NCBI RefSeq assembly: GCF_014287585.1
Contig: NZ_JACOOJ010000067.1
Span: 1-10,731, forward strand
Reading direction: 5' to 3'
DNA from: Parabacteroides hominis
Lineage (GTDB): Bacteria > Bacteroidota > Bacteroidia > Bacteroidales > Tannerellaceae
DNA length: 10,731 nucleotides
In this document: in pieces, positions 7,078-10,731 of the stretch
Layout of the letters: every line of letters starts with the position of its first letter
How positions within the stretch are numbered: position 1 is the first letter of the stretch
Position numbers and translations under genes: made by a program
The notes under the pieces: model-generated
The model's input: only the letters and a program-made list of their open reading frames with translations
What the model was told of the DNA's origin: nothing
Database searches by the model: none

Positions 7078-7800
7078 GTGTTGGGGCGCATACATTCATT
7101 AGAGAGTTTCGGGACCGTAGATGGTCCCGGAATTCGCTTTGTTGTTTTCATGCAGGGTTGTCCGCTTCGTTGCCTGTATTGCCACAATCCGGATACCTGG
7201 GAGGTAAAAAGCGAGACGCCTTATCAAATGGAACCGGAAGCCTTGCTTGCCGAGGTGTTGCGCTATAAGAATTTCATTGCCAAAGGCGGTGTTACCGTGA
7301 CCGGTGGCGAGCCTTTGCTACAACCTGAATTCCTTAAAGAGTTTTTCCGCCTTTGCCGTGAAAACGGCATTCATACGGCGTTGGATACTTCCGGCTATAT
7401 CTGTTCCGGCAAAGCGTTGGAAGTGCTCGGACAGGTCGATCTGGTTCTGTTGGATATCAAGACGATCGACGCCGGTCTTCATCCCCGTTTGACGGCTGTA
7501 AAACTCGATAACACTTTACGCTTTCTTGATGAACTGGAGAAACGCGGCATCCCCGTATGGATTCGCCACGTGATCGTGCCCGGCCTGACGGACGATGATG
7601 AAGCCCTGAGCAAGCTGGCCGAATATATCAGTTCATATAAAGTGGTTCAGAAAGCCGAGCTTCTGCCTTATCATACAATGGGAGCCTACAAATATGAGGC
7701 ACAGGGCTTGGATTATAAGCTGAAAGGTGTGGAGCCGCTTTCAGCAGAGCGCCTGGCCAATGCTAAAGCGATCTTTAGGAAACACGGGATAACCGTATAA
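7078..7800 (+). CDS. pflA: pyruvate formate-lyase-activating enzyme (radical SAM)
   Basis: This radical-SAM activase uses S-adenosylmethionine and a [4Fe-4S] cluster to install the glycyl radical on PflB. The cluster motif CxxxCxxC is C28, C32 and C35 (CPLRCLYC), and the SAM-binding GGEP is at 76-79. The 240-residue length is normal (246 in E. coli). The start is a GTG at 7078, chosen because it gives the family-typical N-terminus M-x-G-R-I-H-S; a TTG directly after it is a less likely alternative. The gene follows pflB by 28 bp with no promoter between, so the two are cotranscribed. Its stop codon lies 2 bp from the stop of the convergent lipoprotein gene, with no clear terminator between them. 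Confidence 0.96.
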   Translation: MLGRIHSLESFGTVDGPGIRFVVFMQGCPLRCLYCHNPDTWEVKSETPYQMEPEALLAEVLRYKNFIAKGGVTVTGGEPLLQPEFLKEFFRLCRENGIHTALDTSGYICSGKALEVLGQVDLVLLDIKTIDAGLHPRLTAVKLDNTLRFLDELEKRGIPVWIRHVIVPGLTDDDEALSKLAEYISSYKVVQKAELLPYHTMGAYKYEAQGLDYKLKGVEPLSAERLANAKAIFRKHGITV

Positions 7801-7802
7801 GC

Positions 7803-8108
7803 CTAATCGAGTGTCTGCTCTTTGATGATGATCGGTTTGCGGCTGATCATCCGGTTGACTGTGCGGACGCTGTCGCTTTCAACACTGGTAACATCTCCCT
7901 CGCAGTTGGTGAAATAGATGTAATGTCCCATATCCATGAAACGATAGACCTTACACCCTTCGTGTTCGAACAGGTATTCGACTTGATAAGTGGAATTGTT
8001 TACCGGTTTTTCCTTTGTAAGGGGTATTTGTGAGACGCATGAAGAAAGCCATGCGCTGCAAACGAGCAATAGACCCGCTGAAAATGTATACAAACTTGCT
8101 CTTCTCAT
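7803..8108 (-). CDS. small outer-membrane-type lipoprotein, DUF4884-like
   Basis: The 101-residue product begins with a type II signal peptide: MRR, a hydrophobic stretch, and the lipobox LSSC with the lipidated cysteine at C24. The mature part is about 77 residues and carries two further cysteines (C52 in EHEGCKVYRF, C69 in YFTNC) that could form a disulfide. The pattern K-P-x-N-N-x-T-Y-Q-V-x-Y-L-F-E-H is what I associate with DUF4884 proteins of Bacteroidales; the function of that family is unknown. The gene is convergent with pflA (2-bp gap) and divergent from ahpC. It has its own minus-strand -7 box just upstream. The family call rests on recognition without an alignment. Confidence 0.82.
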   Translation of the reverse strand: MRRASLYTFSAGLLLVCSAWLSSCVSQIPLTKEKPVNNSTYQVEYLFEHEGCKVYRFMDMGHYIYFTNCEGDVTSVESDSVRTVNRMISRKPIIIKEQTLD

Positions 8109-8133
8109 CTTCGAATATTTTTAAGTTAACATC

Positions 8134-8141
8134 CAAAGGTA
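8134..8141 (-). promoter_or_regulatory. promoter -7 box of the lipoprotein gene
   Basis: On the minus strand TACCTTTG (complement of CAAAGGTA) matches TAnnTTTG exactly, 25 bp before the start codon at 8108, implying a short leader of about 20 nt. No TTTG box is found at the usual 19-21 bp upstream; the nearest candidate, TTTC (complement of 8169-8172), is too far at 27 bp. Confidence 0.5.
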
Positions 8142-8171
8142 ACAATTAAAGAATCACATGGTATGACCGAA

Positions 8172-8195
8172 AGGTATTTTACCTACAATTAGGTA
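8172..8195. promoter_or_regulatory. alternating AGGTA/TACCT dyads between divergent genes
   Basis: AGGTA (8172-8176) pairs with TACCT (8180-8184), and the overlapping TACCTA (8180-8185) pairs with TAGGTA (8190-8195), giving two mutually exclusive dyads. Another AGGTA occurs at 8137-8141 within the lipoprotein -7 box. The position, upstream of both divergent genes, suits a regulator-binding site. No known regulator is assigned. Confidence 0.35.
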
Positions 8196-8256
8196 TATTT
8201 TTATTGTTCCGGAAAACATAACTCTGTTCCATATTGTCATATTAGACGAGTGTGCT

Positions 8257-8298
8257 TGCCGATAGCGGTCCGTCTATCGGCAGATAAAAATTATCAAT
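8257..8298. promoter_or_regulatory. ahpC upstream dyad, possible OxyR-type operator
   Basis: TGCCGATAG (8257-8265) and CTATCGGCA (8274-8282) form a perfect 9-bp inverted repeat with an 8-bp spacer. A second, weaker dyad, GATAA (8283-8287) and TTATC (8291-8295), follows at once. The two GATA motifs start exactly 22 bp apart, as do successive ATAG half-sites in the E. coli OxyR consensus ATAG-N7-CTAT-N7-ATAG-N7-CTAT. The first CTAT is one base out of register and the last half-site reads CAAT, so the match is partial. No T-run follows the stem, arguing against a terminator. OxyR control of ahpCF is known in Bacteroides; its binding here is inferred. Confidence 0.4.
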
Positions 8299-8309
8299 TT
8301 GAAAAATTC

Positions 8310-8339
8310 TTTCAATCAGCATCTTACAATTTACCTTTG
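8310..8339 (+). promoter_or_regulatory. ahpC promoter
   Basis: The -7 box TACCTTTG (8332-8339) is a perfect TAnnTTTG. A near-consensus -33 box, TTTC (8310-8313), lies 18 bp upstream; a true TTTG at 8298-8301 is too far at 30 bp. Transcription would start near 8346, about 40 bp before the ahpC start codon. The imperfect -33 box suits an activator-dependent promoter. Confidence 0.65.
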
Positions 8340-8384
8340 CACCGTAATCAAAAAATAGTAGTAACAAATTAAATAGTAAAAATC

Positions 8385-8951
8385 ATGGAACCGATTATCA
8401 ATTCACAAGTACCCGAATTCAAAGTACAGGCTTTTCAGAATGGTAATTTCAAGACAGTAAGTAACGAAGATATCAAAGGCAAATGGGCTATCTTTTTCTT
8501 CTATCCTGCCGACTTTACGTTCGTATGTCCGACCGAATTGGTCGACATGGCTGACAAGTACGGCAAATTTCAGGAAATGGGTGTCGAAGTATATTCCGTA
8601 AGTACAGACTCGCACTTTGTACACAAAGCATGGCATGATGCTTCCGATACGATCCGTAAGATCAAATATCCGATGCTGGCAGACCCGACAGGAGCATTGA
8701 GCCGTGCATTCGGTGTGATGATCGAAGAAGAAGGTATGGCTTATCGCGGTACGTTCCTGGTAAATCCCGAAGGAAAGATCAAGATTGCCGAAATCCACGA
8801 TAACGGTATCGGCCGTAACGCAGACGAATTGCTTCGTAAGGTAGAAGCTGCCCAGTTCGTTGCTTCTCATCCGAATGAAGTATGTCCTGCCAAATGGAAG
8901 AAGGGTGAAGCTACATTGAAACCGAGCATCGACTTGGTAGGTAAGATCTAA
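8385..8951 (+). CDS. ahpC: alkyl hydroperoxide reductase peroxiredoxin subunit
   Basis: This cytoplasmic typical 2-Cys peroxiredoxin reduces hydrogen peroxide, organic hydroperoxides and probably peroxynitrite. The peroxidatic cysteine is C48 in DFTFVCPTE and the resolving cysteine is C167 in NEVCPAKWK. The C-terminus SIDLVGKI is near-identical to enterobacterial AhpC, and the 188-residue length matches the family (187 in E. coli). The start at 8385 gives the expected short N-terminus. The gene is first in an operon with ahpF, 5 bp ahead of it, with its own promoter and a dyad that may bind a peroxide sensor. It is a main peroxide-scavenging enzyme of anaerobic Bacteroidales, and all functional residues are present. 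Confidence 0.97.
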   Translation: MEPIINSQVPEFKVQAFQNGNFKTVSNEDIKGKWAIFFFYPADFTFVCPTELVDMADKYGKFQEMGVEVYSVSTDSHFVHKAWHDASDTIRKIKYPMLADPTGALSRAFGVMIEEEGMAYRGTFLVNPEGKIKIAEIHDNGIGRNADELLRKVEAAQFVASHPNEVCPAKWKKGEATLKPSIDLVGKI

Positions 8952-8956
8952 AGGTT

Positions 8957-10522
8957 ATGTTAGACTCAGCAATGAAAGACCAGCTTTCGGGGATTTTCTC
9001 CGGGCTGGCATCCCGATATGTATTTGATATACAGGTCGCTCCCGGTCATGAAAGCCGCCAGGAGTTGATAGACCTGCTTAGCGATGTGGCATCTTGCTCG
9101 GATCATCTGTCATGCAGCATTGCCGATGGTGAAGGGCTCCAATTTACAATTGTAAAAGACGGTACGCCTACCGGTATCCGGTTTCGGGCAGTACCCAACG
9201 GACATGAATTTACATCCTTGCTATTAGCGATCCTGAACAGCGATGGAAAAGGAAAAAATATACCGGATGAAAGTATCTGTGCCCGTGTCAGAGCCTTGAA
9301 CGGCCCGATCAAACTGACGACTTATGTTTCTCTTACTTGTACCAACTGTCCGGATGTGGTGCAGGCACTCAATGTCATGGCTACTCTCAACAGCCGGATC
9401 ACCCACGAAACGGTGGATGGCGCCATCAACCAGAAAGAAGTTGAGGCCATGAAGGTTCAGGGAGTCCCTTCTGTTTTTGCCGATGGCAAACTGATCAACG
9501 TGGGCCGCAGCGATTTCGGAGAATTGCTTTCCAAACTCGAAGCCCAGTACGGAATGAATGAGGAGGTTGTTGATAACTCTGTTGAAAAACCTGTTAAGAA
9601 CTACGATCTGATAGTCGTGGGAGGCGGTCCTGCCGGTGCTGCTTCTGCTATCTACTCGGCACGTAAAGGCTTGAATGTAGCTGTTATAGCCGAACGTGTC
9701 GGCGGACAGGTCAAGGAAACGGTCGGTATCGAGAACCTGATCTCTGTTCCTCAGACTACCGGCCAGCAGTTGGCAAACGATCTTCTGACACATATCAACG
9801 ACTATCCGGTCGATATACTGGAGCATCGCCGTGTAGACAAAGTCGAACTGGACGGATCAGCGAAACTTCTGACCGCCTCTACCGGCGAACGGTTTTCTGC
9901 TCCTGCCGTTATCGTGGCGACAGGTGCGAGCTGGCGCAAGTTGAATGTGCCGGGTGAAGCGGAATATATCGGAAGAGGTGTCGCTTTTTGCCCTCACTGC
10001 GACGGCCCGTTCTATAAAGGTAAGCACGTTGCGGTTGTCGGCGGTGGAAATTCGGGTATCGAAGCGGCTATAGACTTGGCGAGCATCTGTTCGAAAGTGA
10101 CGGTTCTGGAATTTATGGACGAACTGAAAGCCGATCAGGTGTTGCAGGAAAAAGTGAAGAGCCTGCCGAATGTGGAAGTATTCCTGCATTCCCAGTCTTT
10201 GGAAGTGATCGGTAACGGCGATAAGGTGACAGGCCTTCGTGTCAAAGACCGTAAGACGGAAGCGGAGCGGGTGATCGACCTGGATGGCATCTTTGTCCAG
10301 ATCGGCCTGGCAGCCAACAGTGGCGTGTTCCGCGACGTTGTCGAAACGAATAAACCGGGTGAGATTGTAATCGATGCGCATTGCCGGACAAATGTTCCCG
10401 GTATCTATGCCGCAGGCGATGTCTCGACTGTACCCTACAAACAGATAATCATAGCAATGGGAGAAGGGGCAAAAGCGGCTCTGTCTGCTTTTGAAGACCG
10501 GATGAGAGGTTTAATCGGTTAG
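8957..10522 (+). CDS. ahpF: alkyl hydroperoxide reductase flavoprotein subunit (NADH:AhpC reductase)
   Basis: This FAD-dependent disulfide reductase passes electrons from NADH to oxidised AhpC. The 521-residue length equals E. coli AhpF. The N-terminal double-thioredoxin-fold domain (about 1-200) carries the shuttle disulfide C128-x-x-C131 in CTNC. The FAD-binding motif GGGPAG is at 222-227, the thioredoxin-reductase-type redox pair is C345-x-x-C348 in CPHC, the nucleotide-binding motif GGGNSG is at 362-367, and the second flavin motif is GDVST at 487-491. The start ATG at 8957 has AAGG four bases upstream and lies 5 bp after the ahpC stop, so the pair is translationally close and cotranscribed. 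An insertion sequence begins only about 25 bp past the stop codon, but the coding region is intact. Confidence 0.97.
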   Translation: MLDSAMKDQLSGIFSGLASRYVFDIQVAPGHESRQELIDLLSDVASCSDHLSCSIADGEGLQFTIVKDGTPTGIRFRAVPNGHEFTSLLLAILNSDGKGKNIPDESICARVRALNGPIKLTTYVSLTCTNCPDVVQALNVMATLNSRITHETVDGAINQKEVEAMKVQGVPSVFADGKLINVGRSDFGELLSKLEAQYGMNEEVVDNSVEKPVKNYDLIVVGGGPAGAASAIYSARKGLNVAVIAERVGGQVKETVGIENLISVPQTTGQQLANDLLTHINDYPVDILEHRRVDKVELDGSAKLLTASTGERFSAPAVIVATGASWRKLNVPGEAEYIGRGVAFCPHCDGPFYKGKHVAVVGGGNSGIEAAIDLASICSKVTVLEFMDELKADQVLQEKVKSLPNVEVFLHSQSLEVIGNGDKVTGLRVKDRKTEAERVIDLDGIFVQIGLAANSGVFRDVVETNKPGEIVIDAHCRTNVPGIYAAGDVSTVPYKQIIIAMGEGAKAALSAFEDRMRGLIG

Positions 10523-10546
10523 TATTTAGTATTTGCTATGAATGAA

Positions 10547-10578
10547 GGGGCTGTCCAAAAAGTGTGACAGCCCCTTTT
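10547..10578 (+). terminator. ahpCF terminator formed by the insertion-sequence end
   Basis: GGGGCTGTC (10547-10555) pairs exactly with GACAGCCCC (10566-10574) around a 10-nt loop; the stem extends outward by two A-T pairs and TTTT follows on the plus strand. It has the form of an intrinsic terminator and sits 25 bp after the ahpF stop. The same sequence looks like the end of the IS1182-family element, so it also shields the transposase from read-through. Confidence 0.65.
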
Positions 10579-10586
10579 GCTATTGT

Positions 10587-10618
10587 TTATTTCGGTAAAA
10601 AGTAGTATCTTACCGTTG
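10587..10618 (+). promoter_or_regulatory. possible transposase promoter
   Basis: TACCGTTG (10611-10618) is one base off TAnnTTTG and lies 22 bp before the transposase start codon. TTTA (10587-10590), one base off TTTG, stands 20 bp upstream. An inverted repeat, CGGTAA (10593-10598) and TTACCG (10610-10615), overlaps the spacer and the -7 box and could limit expression. Confidence 0.4.
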
Positions 10619-10640
10619 CAAAAAAACAAACATTATAGCA

Positions 10641-10731
10641 ATGGCTAAGATAGTATTTAAAGAGTTAACATCCAACCAAAATGTACTTTTTCCGGTTAGT
10701 TTATCGGAAAAGATAGCTCCCAATCATCCCG
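10641..10731 (+). CDS. IS1182-family transposase, N-terminal fragment
   Basis: Thirty codons are visible before the window ends, starting MAKIVFKELTSNQNVLF and continuing to an N-H-P motif. I recognise this as the conserved N-terminus of Bacteroidota IS1182-family (DDE) transposases, which cut and paste the element. The full protein is normally around 500 residues, so the catalytic residues cannot be checked. The ATG is supported by the near-consensus promoter just upstream and by the family's usual N-terminus. Whether the gene is intact is unknown. Confidence 0.82.
   Translation, partial: MAKIVFKELTSNQNVLFPVSLSEKIAPNHP

Larger units (their letters stand above)
10547..10731 (+). mobile_element. 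IS1182-family insertion sequence, left end (partial)
   Basis: The sequence starting GGGGCTGTCCAAAAAG resembles the ends of IS1182-family elements in Bacteroidota, and the transposase N-terminus follows about 95 bp later in the same direction. The right end, and therefore the terminal inverted repeat and any target duplication, lie outside the window. The exact left boundary (10544-10547) is uncertain because the flanking AA also pairs in the terminal hairpin. Confidence 0.75.

Noticed and set aside
8257..8282. Terminator between the lipoprotein gene and ahpC
   Set aside because: The stem is strong but no T-run follows on either strand, and the flanking genes are divergent, so there is no transcript to end here.

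Overview
The window reads as chromosome of a gut Bacteroidales bacterium, most likely a Parabacteroides. The reasons are a very large secreted protein with a DUF6383-type C-terminal domain (a family I associate with Parabacteroides), Bacteroidota promoters of the form TTTG-N~20-TAnnTTTG, little use of Shine-Dalgarno sites, a DUF4884-type lipoprotein and an IS1182-family insertion sequence of the Bacteroidota type. The species call is inference.

Layout. Positions 1-859 hold no convincing gene. They contain two copies of an imperfect palindrome with the core AAACGTACGTTT (543-580 and 727-766, centres 185 bp apart), followed by a hairpin (781-803). Next come the large exported surface protein (860-4447), a structured 3' region and an intrinsic terminator. 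A fermentation operon follows, pflB-pflA (4809-7800), with its own promoter. A small lipoprotein gene lies on the minus strand (7803-8108), almost touching pflA tail to tail. A divergent regulatory region (8109-8384) then leads into the peroxide-defence operon ahpC-ahpF (8385-10522). The window ends in the left end of an IS1182-family element (from about 10547) with the first 30 codons of its transposase.

The most interesting part is the first kilobase. The repeat core matches the ARACGTWCGT core that I recall for Bacteroides fragilis invertible capsule promoters flipped by the serine recombinase Mpi. Between the two copies is a full-consensus promoter, and it points left, away from the surface-protein gene. 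No consensus promoter points toward the gene in the orientation seen. The simplest reading is a phase-variable promoter switch captured in the OFF position, which on inversion would drive the surface protein. That protein has a signal peptide, 15 Bacteroidota O-glycosylation sequons and a type IX-like C-terminal tail, which fits a phase-variable surface glycoprotein. Promoter inversion of surface glycoproteins is known in Parabacteroides distasonis, so the principle is established; this particular locus may not be characterised.

The other genes are anaerobe housekeeping: formate production from pyruvate by an oxygen-sensitive glycyl-radical enzyme, its radical-SAM activase, and next door the main NADH-dependent peroxide-scavenging pair.
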